Source: Hirsutella rhossiliensis
Lineage: Eukaryota; Ascomycota; Sordariomycetes; Hypocreales; Ophiocordycipitaceae
DNA length: 64,000 bases
Direction of reading: 5' to 3'
Assembly (NCBI RefSeq): GCF_020360975.1
Contig: NW_025408667.1
Coordinates: 558,001-622,000 of the forward strand
Of this stretch, positions 23,627-34,504 are shown piece by piece (within the stretch, counting starts at the first letter, position 1; each line of letters begins with the position of its first letter). The notes beneath the pieces were generated by a model. The model had not been told where the DNA came from and did not search any database. It worked only from the letters and a program-made list of their open reading frames with translations. The position numbers and the translations under genes were made by a program.

Positions 23627-24420
23627 TTAACCGTAGTAGTAGTATTAATAGGTAAGTTCCGCTTTACCTAAGGCATTAGTCCGTTCTTAGCTATATAGGC
23701 CGCTCTATTAACGTATACTTATAGTAGTAGCGGTAGTAGTAATAATAGCCTTAATAATAATAATAACTTTAACTAGTAAGTTCCGCGCCTTATAGAGCGG
23801 GAGGCCGTATTCCGTTGTACTAACTTCCGCGATAGATATATCCGCCTCTCCCTCTCCTATCTCCTCCTTCTTAGAGCATGCGGAGTCGTTTGTCGACGCC
23901 GTGCTAGCTGCGGCCGACGACGACTCCGCCGCTGCCGCCGCTCCTACCCGCGCCGCTACCACCGCTCCTACCGCCGCTACCGCCGCCTCTACTACGCTAT
24001 TCGCTCTTACGTCGCCCTGTAACGACGCCGCCCCCGCCGCTACTAGTAACGCCCGGCCCCTCGGCCCCCGCCTCCGTCTCCGCTACCCCCGTAAGTCTAT
24101 AGCAAGCGTAATGACGTTATCCGCTAACCTCCACAGTATAGCGCTTGGCATAGGCCGGCGCTGCCCGCTCGGCCCCCTATATACGTTATACGTCGTAGGA
24201 GCTCGACTACTCTAACTAGGCCGGGCGCCGCCGCGGCGGTAGCTACTACGCCGCCGACTAGCTTATAGGCTTAAAGGGCCGCCTTAGCGCCTTAGAGACC
24301 GCCGCCGCCGCTAATAAGAAGGAGGAGGCCGATAAGGATAACGATAACGAAGATAATAATAATAATAACAATAAGGAATAGGCCTAGGTAGTTTAGGGGC
24401 TCCGCCTTATAATAAACGCT
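23627..24420 (+). pseudogene. Antisense spliced gene of Gypsy-D1
   Basis: Opposite strand to gag-pol. Intron 1, 23652-23698 (47 bp, GTAAGT...ATATAG), precedes the start. Exon 2 begins at ATA 23715 (likely former ATG) and encodes about 20 hydrophobic residues, a signal peptide or membrane anchor. Intron 2, 23776-23835 (60 bp), has GTAAGT, branch ACTAAC and ends GATAG. Exon 3 (23836-24090) is fully open: DISASPSPISSFLEHAESF, then an Ala/Thr/Pro-rich stretch. Intron 3, 24091-24136 (46 bp), has GTAAGT, branch GCTAAC and ends CACAG. Exon 4 has several TAG codons and ends in an acidic, Asn-rich tail coded by a GAT/AAT repeat. Joining exons 2 and 3 keeps one frame. Relative to Gypsy-D2, about 400 bp after intron 3 are missing. 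Function unknown. An open frame without splicing at 23901-24215 and a minus-strand frame at 23708-23962 are by-products. Confidence 0.62.
24351..24368. repeat. AAT trinucleotide repeat
   Basis: Short AAT run that encodes the Asn-rich tail of the Gypsy-D antisense protein. The Gypsy-D3 counterpart is the ATT run at about 53976-53996. Confidence 0.8.
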
Positions 24421-24499
24421 ATTTTTATCTCCGCTTATACTATTACGCTTATATTACCTATATTACTATAACTACCCCCTCCGCTATACTTACTTCGTA

Positions 24500-27400
24500 G
24501 TCCTAGCCTAGGCTACTATCGGTAGTCCGCTAGTCTATCGTTCTTATCTACCGTTCTAAATAAGGCTTTAAACTTATCGAGGGCTATAGTTCCTATAAAC
24601 TTACGTATAGGTTCCTATATAGGGTCGAGATACCCGCGCTACTTAACGAGGACCTCCTAGCGTTTCCTTCTACTAACCTTTTTCTAGCGCGCGGCCTATA
24701 TCTCTTTAACCTCGAACTCGTCCTCTCCCTTTACCTCGATTATAGGCGGTTAAGCGTCCGCTACTTCTTATCTAGGTAGTAGGTTAAAGGAGGCTCTATA
24801 AAGGAGGTCTACGTAGCCGTACTAACCTATAGTTACGGAGGTCTAGCTATACCTTATCTCCTACTATAAACCTATTTATTAGGGCCCTAGTCTTATTAGC
24901 GTGCCGCTCTTAATCTTACGCCGCGGCGGCTATCGCGGATTAGCAATAATCCGTAGTCTCCTATAGCTTTTATACGAACGCGGAGGCGCGGCCCTCTAGT
25001 AACGAATTACTATACTGCTCCGCTACTATATCTACGGTAAAGGGAACTAATAAAGGTAGTTCGAAGCTATATATTATAAAGAAAAGGGCTATCTTAATAA
25101 AGGTATATAGTCTACTATTTAATATAAGTTAGGCCGCGGGGAGCTAACGGTCTTAGTTTACTTAGTTACGGGCTACGATAGCCTATAGGTAAGCCTACGC
25201 CTCCTAGTTAACCCTCTTAGGCCCTCCGTTAGTCTATAGGTAATATACCGTACTAAGTAGCTATATAATCTAAAGTAGCTAGTATAGGTACTACTAAAAG
25301 CAGCTAGTTTAATTCGATCCCTTATCGCTTATAATAAAAGCTAGCTAGCTATATAAGCGGGCCTAGTACTATAGGAAGCGCTCTATATAAGACTCTATAT
25401 CTATAAATAGTATCGGCTCTAATACTATAAACTTACTAAGTTAGTCCTTAATTACCTATATATAGCGGTTACCACCCTCTATAAGTAGGAGGTCCGTTAT
25501 AAAGTCTATCTATATATATATAGAACTAGTTAGGTACCGGAAGCTACTTAAGTAGCCCCTTAAGCTACGCCCTCTAAATCTTAGTACGGCTATAGATATC
25601 GTAGTTATAGAGGAAGCGGCGAACGTAGTACTATAGGAGGGGCTAGTAGAAATCCCTCGCGAGGCTTACTACTATGCCCTGCCTACCTAGGTAGCCTACG
25701 ATACTAAAGTTATAGACGAGCTAGACTAGCTTCCCTCGGAGCTCGTTCTATTTATCTAGCTCCGGCGGTCTATCCTTCTCCCTAGCTTCTATAGTATACG
25801 GCGCGCCCGGCACCTATAGTCTCCCCCGCTAACGTAGGTGCCCCTATAGGTCGATATAATAGTCGGCTACTTATACCTTTAGCTTTAGCTTTAGATCGAG
25901 GCGTTAAGCGCCGGACTTAACGGCGCGGCGCACGCTCTTATAGGTATAGTCTAAAGACGATATCCTATCCTATAAGCGCTAGAGGACCTTATCTTAGAAC
26001 ACCCGCGCCGCACGCGCCCCTAGGCCGGTCTATCCCTCCTTACCGGGCCGAGGCGAAGGTATAGGGGAAGGCTTATCTATTAGCGCCGCGCCTTCCTCTA
26101 CTAGGGAAGCTCCTATATAAGTCCGTAGCGCTTTCATAGATGCTTATAGATCCTGGCCTCGATATCCGCTCCCGTCGGCCGGTCCTAATCCTCTAGGAAA
26201 GCGTATCTAGGACTACGGAGTCCCGCCCTAGCCGGTACTTAATCGAGAAGTTAAAGTATAAGAGATACTCCGCCTAGCGGGCTTACCGCTCTAAGAGGTA
26301 CTAGCGAGTTATAAAGTACTCGAGGTTCCTATAGTCTATAAGAACCTCGAAGCTCTTATAGCTCCGGAGCTCCGCTTACTATTACTTAAGGCAGCTAATA
26401 ATCGCTAGTATCTCCTTATCGTAAATAGCGTAATTCCGCTCTACTAAGGTTAGCTTATAGGAGTAGAACGCTACCGGTTACTTCCGCTTATCTACCTTTT
26501 AAGAGAGCGTTCCTCTAAGTACCTAGCCGCTATAGTCTACTTTAACTAACGTAGACCGGTCGAAGTCCTACTAGAGTAGCACCGGGGCTTAAGAGAATAG
26601 GTCCTTAAGTATATAGAACGCTCCTTCTTATATAGGCCCCTAGTAAAAAGCGGTCTACTTCCTAGTAATCTCGTTTAAGGGCATTATAATATAGGAGAAG
26701 CCCTTAATAAATATCCTATAATAGTTCGCGAACCTAAGGAAGCTCTATACGCTTATTTATATAGTTAGGGCAGCCTAGTCCTAAATCGCCTAGATCTTTA
26801 TAAGATCCGCCTATATACCTACGCCGGCGTAGATAATAAAGCCTAGGTACTTAACCCTCTTAACCCTAAATTCGCACTTATTTAGGTCGAGGTAGAGCCT
26901 ATAAAGTTAGAGGCGCTCTAAGACCCTGCGTACTTTCTATATATAGTCCTTATAGGAGCCGCTCGTATAGATAAGGATATTATCTATATATATAGAGGCG
27001 AACTTATCGAGGAAGTCCTAAAGCACGTTATTAATATAACGCTAAAAGGTAGCTAGCGCTCCTAAGAGGCCGAAGGGCGTTATAAGCTACTCGAATAAGC
27101 TATAGCGTATATAGAACGCCGTTTTCTACTCGTTACCCTCTAAGATCTATACCTTATAGAACGCTTATTTTATATCTAGCTTCGTAAACTACTTTGCCTT
27201 TAAAAGGTTATAGAGTATATCCGAGATTAAGGGCAAGGGGTAGCGGTCTAGCCTCGTAATTACGTTTAGAGCCTTATAGTCGCAATAGAACTATATCCCG
27301 CCCCTTAGTTTATATATAAATAAGACCGGCGCTCTTACTTTAAAGCTACTTACTTAAATAAAACCCTTATCTAAGAGGTCCCTTAGCGTCTTCTTTTAAC

Positions 27401-29150
27401 TCCATTCCGCATATATATATATAGCGGTTCAAACGGTATAGGTAGTTCTACCCTTCTATCGGTATAAAGTACGATCTTATAGTCTACCCCTAGCTTATAT
27501 GTTGCTTATCCGCTTCCTAGGACTTAAATAGTAGTAGGAGGTCGTAAAAGCGCTCTAGTATCTACTACTATAGCTTAGAGGGCGACTTTAGCTTCTTTGC
27601 CTAAAGGGCCTTATCGATATCCGCTAGGCTAACTACGTAGACCGCTACGTTAGCCGCTACCCGGCCTTCCTCCCGCTCTAACTATCGTATAGTTCCTATA
27701 AAGATAGAGGCAAGGACTTCTTATACTAAGTATAAAGCTCGCACGCTTAGTCCTACGCTTACGGAACCGTCGTCGTAGCGGACCTACTATTACGTAGGCC
27801 TAAACTATAGCTTCTTCTAGTATAGAACCGAGTATAACTCTATATATAATAACTAGGGTTTCCCGAGGATTAAGGGAAACTCTAGTTAGGGATTATATAG
27901 GCTACGATAAGCTTACGGCAACTGTCGACCTTTATAGCTAGCTACGTAATGCCCTTAATTACTATATTCTATCGCGCCTAAGGCGCCCTTTACTTACCTA
28001 AGGCGATCTTTTTACCGGTACTTATATCTCTTATATGCGCCTCGTTAACTACGGCGTAGCACTAGTAGCCCTTATCTATAAGGGCGGCGATAGGCAAAGA
28101 GTTATTAACTATAACCTATATTAAAGTAGGCTCCTCTTCTATATAGGCGGATAATTCCTTCTTCTCCTTTATTAGTGCTAGCAATTAAGGCTCTAGAGCC
28201 CGTCTTTACTCCGGAGCTACTCTTTTTCCTCTAAGCCTAAGGGAGCGGAGTCCTCTTCGTCGTCTAAGGTAAGGAGCGGTTCTATCTTCGCTATTCGAAC
28301 TACTATAGGCCGCTTAGCTAAAAGGAAGGGGCATTTTAATATAAAGTATATAGACGCGCCGTAACGTAGGCAGCGGCCGTTAGTCTTCCTTTTCCCGATT
28401 TCCTTACTCGTTACCTACTTCGCCCGCTACTTAGAGAGTAGGATAGTATAGGGGATATTTAAAGACGACTTCCTACCGCGTTTAGCTCGGTCCGTACGGG
28501 TAGCCGATATTAAGGTATCTCCGTTAGTATCGATAGTCGGCTATTCCTCTTATAGAGGGGCGGTAATCCTATTACCGCTATATAGCGTGCGCTTACGAAG
28601 CTTCTAGAAACGCGGCGTCTACTCGTAGCCCTATACTACCTTTATTAACCGGCTTACGTACTCGCTATAGTTAGTAGGTATAATTATAGGGATAAGTAGC
28701 TCCTATAGGGCCGGCGTAATTAAGTTCCGTAACTATATAAGCTTCGCCATCTTCCTATACTATAGTTCCCGCTGCTCGTAAGAGCGTCTCTTTAGTTAGG
28801 AGGAATTCGCAAAGGTCTACCCGTCCTCTACTTAAGGGTCCGTAGCTCGGGCTCCGGCAGCGTATAGAGGAGCGAATACTACGCTATATTACGATAGCCG
28901 TTTAGGCCCTATTTCTCGTCTATTATAAACTTCGTCTATAGCCGGCTAAGGAAGAAATAGAAGGACTTAAGCTTACCGTCCTAAGTCGGCTAGGAAGCGG
29001 CTTCATATCAGTACCGCCGCCAGTATCATGCTAAGGTCGTAGGGGTTAACGCTAGTCTTATAGACGGCTTTAGTATAGCGAGAACCTTATTCTTCTCGCC
29101 AGCCGTCGCGCTTCTAATCGCTTCTAGGATAGCTATACTTCCTATCCGCC
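24500..29150 (-). pseudogene. Gypsy-D1 gag-pol with C-terminal chromodomain
   Basis: Read on the minus strand. Gag at about 29150-28270, with AILEAIRSATAGEKNKVL near 29130-29075 and the zinc knuckle CLRYGASIYFILKC at about 28375-28326; Tyr replaces one Cys and the His of CX2CX4HX4C, as RIP would do. Protease near 28150-28040 (NNSLPIAALIDKG). RT around 27300-26700 with FASIYIDNILIYTS near 26995-26955. RNase H about 26650-26300. Integrase about 26000-25000 with IDFITDLLLIEGGNRYI near 25510-25460. Chromodomain at about 24672-24576 (VKWRGYLDPTWEP with two RIP stops restored). In chromoviruses this domain reads heterochromatin marks. Stops are RIP-type throughout. Confidence 0.9.
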
Positions 29151-29228
29151 TAGGGGTAGCGGGCCTTTAGGGAAGCGGCACCCTTTCCGGGGAGATATCT
29201 ATTAGATCTATTAGTTAATAGCTTATAC

Positions 29229-29414
29229 TATTACGGAGTAGGTAGAGGCGTATATATAGGTGCCGTTCGTAGGATAATATTAATAAGCTATATAGAGCTC
29301 TTTTATACGCGGCTAGCCCGCCCTTATACTTACGGGATCCGGCCCTCCGTATATAACTATATAGCTTAGGCCGCGGCCTAAGCCTATTACCTATAATAGT
29401 TAAAGACTCTTATA
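29229..29414 (-). repeat. Gypsy-D1 5' LTR (186 bp)
   Basis: Pair of 23087-23272; followed on the + strand by the duplication AAAAT. Confidence 0.96.
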
Positions 29415-29419
29415 AAAAT

Positions 29420-30115
29420 AGCTTTAAGTATACTATTAAGGCTACTAAAAAGTAATACTAAGAGAGTTTCTTAATAAAAGTAATAAGAAAGGATATCTTT
29501 ATAGCCTTTTCCTATATTAAGGCTAGAGCTAACCCTACCGTTCCTAGTATCTTATATATAAAAAAAGGGATAGAGGTAAAAGCTAATACCTTTATAGAAA
29601 AATACGAGGCCTTCTTAATAACCCTTTTTCTAACCTTAGACCCTAGCCCTAGCCCCCTCCCTTAGCCTTCCTTAGAGCCTAGAAAAAAAAGAGCCTCTAG
29701 GCTATATAGGTAGTAAGGGCACGGTTAAGTAAGACTAGCTAGAGCTAAAGGACCCTAAGATTAAGAGGGCTGTTTTTAGCTCTTTTAATAAGAAAGCCCT
29801 TAGCCTAGACTCCCTTAGCTTCCTCCCTATCTAATACGTATATAAGGCTATCCTTATAGTCTTTAATAGGGCCTATAAAGCTTTATTTAACTAAGGATAC
29901 TACTTTAAAGCGTAAAAGGAAGCTATAGGAATTATACTTCCTAAGTAAAATAAGCTAAACTATACTATCCTTAAGGCCTATAAGGTTATAAGTCTACTTA
30001 ACTACTTAGGAAAGGTCCTTAAAAAGCTATATACTACCTAGCTAAGCTATTTAGCTAATATAGCTAGGCTTTTAAACCCTATATAGCTAAGGGGATAAAA
30101 ATAGCGGTTAGCTAT
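29420..30115 (+). pseudogene. LINE piece 2: RT N-terminal part
   Basis: Resumes the LINE after Gypsy-D1. With RIP stops restored it reads through a typical Tad1-like RT N-terminal segment: KAYKVISLLNYLGKVLKKLY near 29970-30030 and LLNPIQL near 30070-30090. It ends at GCTAT, the target of the Copia-B solo LTR. The first part (29420-29800) is more disrupted. Confidence 0.8.
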
Positions 30116-30812
30116 TATAAGAATATACCCTTATATTCCTATTTTACTATTATAAAATAATAATAGGCATAGGGAGGCTTTATAGAATAAGCTAGTAAAA
30201 AGAGGCTCTATAATACAGTCTAAGGGAATAACCCTTAAAAGACAAAGACCTCTACTAGATAACTATACCTTCCTCTAGGAAAAGCGGGTCTGGATAAGCC
30301 TATCCTTACAAACAAAAATATGCATAAAATGCATAAGTCAATTACGAGCAGAACGGATACCCTATTGCCTATTTTGGCCTAGCGGTTCTAAAGATATCCG
30401 CGATACGAGAATAGGTAGGGCATAGAACATTCTAGTTAAATCCACTACTTATGCTAGAACCTATAGTCTTACGTTAACCATCACGCTATAATCAGACCAC
30501 CTACTAAGTTTAGAAGATATACTATAGATAGAGCTTTTTAAGCACTATAGAATATGCTAGAAAGCTAACTAATTAGTCTACTAGTAGGCGAGCAATGGTC
30601 TATAAAAGATAAAGGATTTCCCTAGGAGTAGTAGATAGAATAAGCAAGTTCGCAAGCATCTTTTACAACGCTATTCTTTCAATATATTATTTAGCCCCTT
30701 ATATGCTCGTTATAAATTCCGGACGAAATCCTACCCTATACTCCTTCGACCGATCTTTCCGCTTACGTTATCGATTACCCGATTCTACGCTTATTACTTA
30801 TACCTTCTTACA
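30116..30812 (+). mobile_element. Solo LTR of Copia-B, lightly RIPed
   Basis: A 697-bp LTR (TATAAGAATA ... CTTCTTACA) flanked by GCTAT (30111-30115 and 30813-30817). It matches both Copia-B LTRs but keeps many CA and TG sites that are TA in them, for example in AAAATATGCATAAAATGCAT near 30316-30335. The retained terminal CA supports TG...CA ends for the family. Confidence 0.95.
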
Positions 30813-30817
30813 GCTAT

Positions 30818-30951
30818 AGACACGGCCTTCCTCCTTCTATACTATATTTAAACGAAGCGGGAGTTTAATAAGAAGGCTATTATTAGTACCCTTTTATTAG
30901 ATATAAAGGGCGCCTTTAATTTTATATTAAAAGAATAGCTTATAAGGGTCC
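30818..30951 (+). pseudogene. LINE piece 3: RT motif A
   Basis: A 134-bp remnant containing LLLDIKGAFNFILKE (30886-30930), the LINE RT palm motif A (family D-I-K-G-A-F-D). Between the Copia-B solo LTR and the complete Copia-B. Confidence 0.85.
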
Positions 30952-31649
30952 TATAAGAATATACCCTTATATTTCTATTTTACTATTATAAAGAAATAAT
31001 AGGTATAGGAAGGCTCTATAAAATAAGCTAGTAAAAAGAAGCTCTATAATATAGTCTAAAAGGAATAACCCTTAAAGATAAAAGACCTTTACTAGATATC
31101 TATAGCTTCCTTTAAGAAATACGGGTTAAGATAAGCCTATCTTAATAAATAAGAATATATATAAAGTATATATATTAATTACGAGTAGAACGGACACCCT
31201 ATTCCCTATTTTAGCCTAGTAGTTCCGAAGATATCCGCGATACGAGAATAGGTAGGGCATAGAATATTCTAGTTAAATCTACTACTTATACTAGAACCTA
31301 TAGTCTTATATTAACTATTACGCTATGATTAGACTACCTATAAAGTCCGGAAGACATACTATAGATAGAGCTTTTTAAGTACTATAGAATATACTAAAAA
31401 GCTAACTAATTTATCTACTAGTAAGCGAGCAATAGTCTATAAAAGACAAAGGATTTCCCTAGGAGTAGTAGATATAATAAGTAAGTTTATAAGTATCTTT
31501 TATAATGCTATTCTTTTAATATATTATTTAGCCCCTTATATACTCGTTATAAATTCCGGACGAAATCCTACCCTATACTCTATCGACCGCTCTATTTACT
31601 TTCGATATTAATTACCCGATCTTACGCTTATTGCTTATACCTTTTAATA
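30952..31649 (+). repeat. Copia-B 5' LTR (698 bp)
   Basis: Direct repeat of 42624-43321 and of the solo LTR at 30116-30812. Confidence 0.95.
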
Positions 31650-31664
31650 GGTTATAAGCCTAGC
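31650..31664 (+). other. Primer-binding site, half initiator tRNA-Met type
   Basis: GGTTATAAGCCTAGC directly follows the LTR. With the RIP changes undone (TGAG for TAAG, CGG for TAG) it is complementary to the anticodon arm of fungal initiator tRNA-Met, whose core is GGGCTCATAACC. Confidence 0.7.
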
Positions 31665-33900
31665 TTCTCTATAAGTAAGGTAATAACTTTGAAAATTCCT
31701 CGAAATTCTAATACTAATTATATAACCTCGAATTCTCTAAAATAGGCTTTAGGGATAGGTTCGAATTTACTAAACTTAAGGATAGTTCTAACTATACCTT
31801 TTAAGCTATTCGAATATAGGCTCTTTTAGTTAAGGAGAAACTTTCTACTACTATATAGTAAGAAAATTACTTAAAAATAAAAGAAGCACTTACTTTAATT
31901 TTTCTTCGTATAGAAGATAGTCCCTTAACCTAAATAAAGTATATAATAAATACTAAAGAGGCTTAGGATAGGTTAAAAAACCTATATAACCCTATTTCCT
32001 TTACTTCGAATTACCTACTTATAAAGGAGCTTTTTAATACTTTAGTAAGGGATTTTAAATCCTTAGAAGGCTACCTAAATAGGGTAAAAGAGGTATTTAA
32101 GGAGCTAAAGGCATAGAATATTATAATTCCGGAAGTAGTTATTATAGCTTAGATTTTAAATAGCCTTTTAGGCTCGTTTTCTAGCTATATAACTAATATA
32201 ATATAAGCTCTTTAAAATAACTTAGAGGCTTTTAATCTAGAGTCTCTCTCTAGTAGTCTTATAGACGAATTTAAGAGGACTAAGTCTTTAGAAAATCCCC
32301 TTAAGTAAGCTTTCTTTACTAAAAATCCTTAGAAAAAGATAAATATTATATTATAATATACCTACTATAAAAGGAAAGGGCATTTAGTTAGAGATTACTA
32401 CTATCTTTAGCTAGAAAAGGCCCTTAAAGGCTTTTCTAAAAAGGAAATCCTATTAAATTAGACTCTTATATCGATAATAAGAAGAAAAACCCTTCTTCTC
32501 TATATATATAAGAAGTAGAAAAAATAGAAATCGATAATTAAACGGACGAAGAACCGGAAATTAATTTTTCTATTCCTCCTCCTACCCTTAGAGGTTATAA
32601 AAGCTCTAAAGAAGAAGCAGAGGTATATATCTCTTTAAATATTCTTAAAAAAGCTATATTTAATAATAGGTAAATAGGACCTTTAAATTCCTCTCGAATT
32701 AAAGACCTAATATATAAAGTAAAAGAAAAGGAAATCCCTTATAAAACCTTAGAGAATAAAAATTTCTATAATTTTATATATAATACTAGTACTATTAAGT
32801 ATATAGTATCGGAAAAGAAATTCCTTATTAATTTTCGAACTATCTCTACTAAGGTTAATTAGGGAAAGGCATCTTATATAGTTATTAAAGGCTATAGAGA
32901 TCTTTATTTTAGATTTCCGAATAATAAAAAGCTACTTATCTTAAGAAACTACCTTTTTATACCTAAATTAAGGGTAAATATTATAAGCTAATCGTATTTT
33001 AAAAATACTTATGCCTTTATTAATAGTAAGGAAATTTTCCTGCTAAATAACTAAGCTAATATTATATCTAAAGAAAAATAGTAAGATAACCTTTATATCT
33101 TTACTTTAGAAATTCCTTTCTTAAAGAAGAAGACATTCCTATATAATATTAATAATATAAGGAATAATATAAAGGACCTTAACTTTTATTTATAGTATTT
33201 AAGGCTAGGATATATAAGTCCTAAAGCCCTACTAGAAACCTTTAAAAGATATAATAAAGATATAACTATCCCTAAGAAGGATATTATAAAAATAAAAGAA
33301 TATAAAGCTTATATTAAAGTAAAGGCAACTGATAAGAGGAATAAATCCCTATTTAATAAGGTATATAATTACCTTAATAGAGTTACTATTAATATTTAGG
33401 GCCTTATAAAGACCCCTACTTATAATAAATATACCTCCTTTATATCCTTTTTAGATATAGGAATAAGATATTAAGAAATATCTTTAATATAGTCTATAGT
33501 AGAAGCCCTAGATAAATTCTTAGAATATAAAGCCTTAGTTAAAAATAACTAGGATAATATTACTATAAAGGAAGTCTTTTTAGATAATATAAAAGAACTC
33601 CTATATAAAATAAAACCCTACTACTTAAGAAAGGAAATTAAATATTATACTAGCCCTCCTAGGACTCTTAAATTAAACGGAGTAATAGAGAGGATTAATA
33701 GGACTATTTTAAATAAAGTCCGGGCTATTTTATTTACGGTAAAACTACCTAAATATTTATAGGGAGAAGCTGTTTTAATAGCAGCCTGTTTATATAATAG
33801 GACCCCTTACTTACGAATAGGCTTCTAAACTCCTATAGAGAAGAAGGAAAATAAATCTCTAGCCTTAAAAGACTTATAGAAAATTAAGACCTTTAGAAGT
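31665..33900 (+). pseudogene. Copia-B gag and integrase
   Basis: UBN2-type Copia gag (about 31700-32300; LVRDFKSLEGYLNRVKEVF near 32043-32100), then a zinc knuckle, CTYYKRKGHLVRDYYY, at about 32358-32405 with Tyr for two Cys. A gag-pre-integrase motif, LRLGYISPKALLE, lies near 33200-33240 and the integrase core runs about 33280-33830 (LKLNGVIERINRTILNKV near 33670-33725; CLYNRTPY near 33790). Asp and Glu catalytic positions are hard to assign because of mutation. The frame is cut at 33900 by Copia-A1 (GAAGT) and resumes at 40075. Confidence 0.88.
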
Positions 33901-34376
33901 TATCGCGAAGCGTAGCTTAATTTCGTAGTTCTCGGAGATATCCCTTAGTATAAGGGACCTAAGAAGCTAAAAAACAGGTTTTAAAGAAGGAGCTAAAAAG
34001 AAGTATAGAAAGGAGGGTAGGGATATAAGGGGAAGTAGAAGTAGCGATAGCTTCCTATAGAGGTAGCAAGAGATAAGACAGATATACTAGCAACAGCTAG
34101 AAAGGAGGGGAAAAACTAGTAAAAAGCTCGGTAGTTAAAGGGATATTAGTAGCTTCTTTAAGTAAGATCTTCTTTATTAATTAAGATACTAGACGGGTAT
34201 AAAGAGGGGCGTTAGATAGAGGAAAGAAGGATAATTAAGGTAATATAATAATTACTCCCCTACTATAATTACTGCCCTTATAAGAATTATATCTCTCTAC
34301 CCTGCCTATCCGACCTCTTACTTTTAATTCTACCTTTATATATTTTTATATACTTCTCGTATCTCTCTTCGCGAGA
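33901..34376 (+). repeat. Copia-A1 5' LTR (476 bp)
   Basis: TATCGCGAAG ... CTTCGCGAGA. Same family as 2342-2789, 16706-17179, 39594-40069, 43522-43998 and 49036-49501. The 3' LTR still starts TGTCGCGAAG, so the original terminus was TG. Confidence 0.96.
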
Positions 34377-34390
34377 GTTATAAGCCCGGG
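34377..34390 (+). other. Primer-binding site, half initiator tRNA-Met type
   Basis: GTTATAAGCCCGGG immediately follows the LTR. It is complementary to the initiator tRNA-Met anticodon arm (core CCGGGCTCATAAC) except for one CA-to-TA position, exactly what RIP would change. Confidence 0.75.
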
Positions 34391-34504
34391 AGGAATAGTA
34401 TTCCTATACCTTCCGGCTACTATAAAAGGCACCCTTCTTATATCCCTTATAGCTCCCTTTTACCCCTCTTACTAGAAAAGCCGATTTTTACTTAACTTTT
34501 CTAC

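Larger units (their letters stand above)
23087..29414 (-). mobile_element. Gypsy-D1, complete chromovirus (Ty3/Gypsy)
   Basis: A 6328-bp element on the minus strand, target duplication AAAAT (23082-23086 and 29415-29419), inserted in the LINE. LTRs of 186 bp lie at each end (+ strand limits TATTATAGAG and GACTCTTATA). A polypurine tract AAGGGAGGG adjoins the 3' LTR (reverse complement of about 23280-23288). Gag-pol occupies about 29150-24500 and an antisense gene lies at 23650-24420. Compared with Gypsy-D2 it lacks about 400 bp in the antisense gene and about 140 bp in gag. The accessory region is strikingly GC-rich for this window. No tRNA match was recognised at the primer-binding position. 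Confidence 0.95.

Noticed and set aside
23708..23962. Minus-strand frame of 84 codons in Gypsy-D1
   Set aside because: It runs backwards through exons 2 and 3 and an intron of the antisense gene; its Ala/Ser/Ile composition is the complement of that gene.
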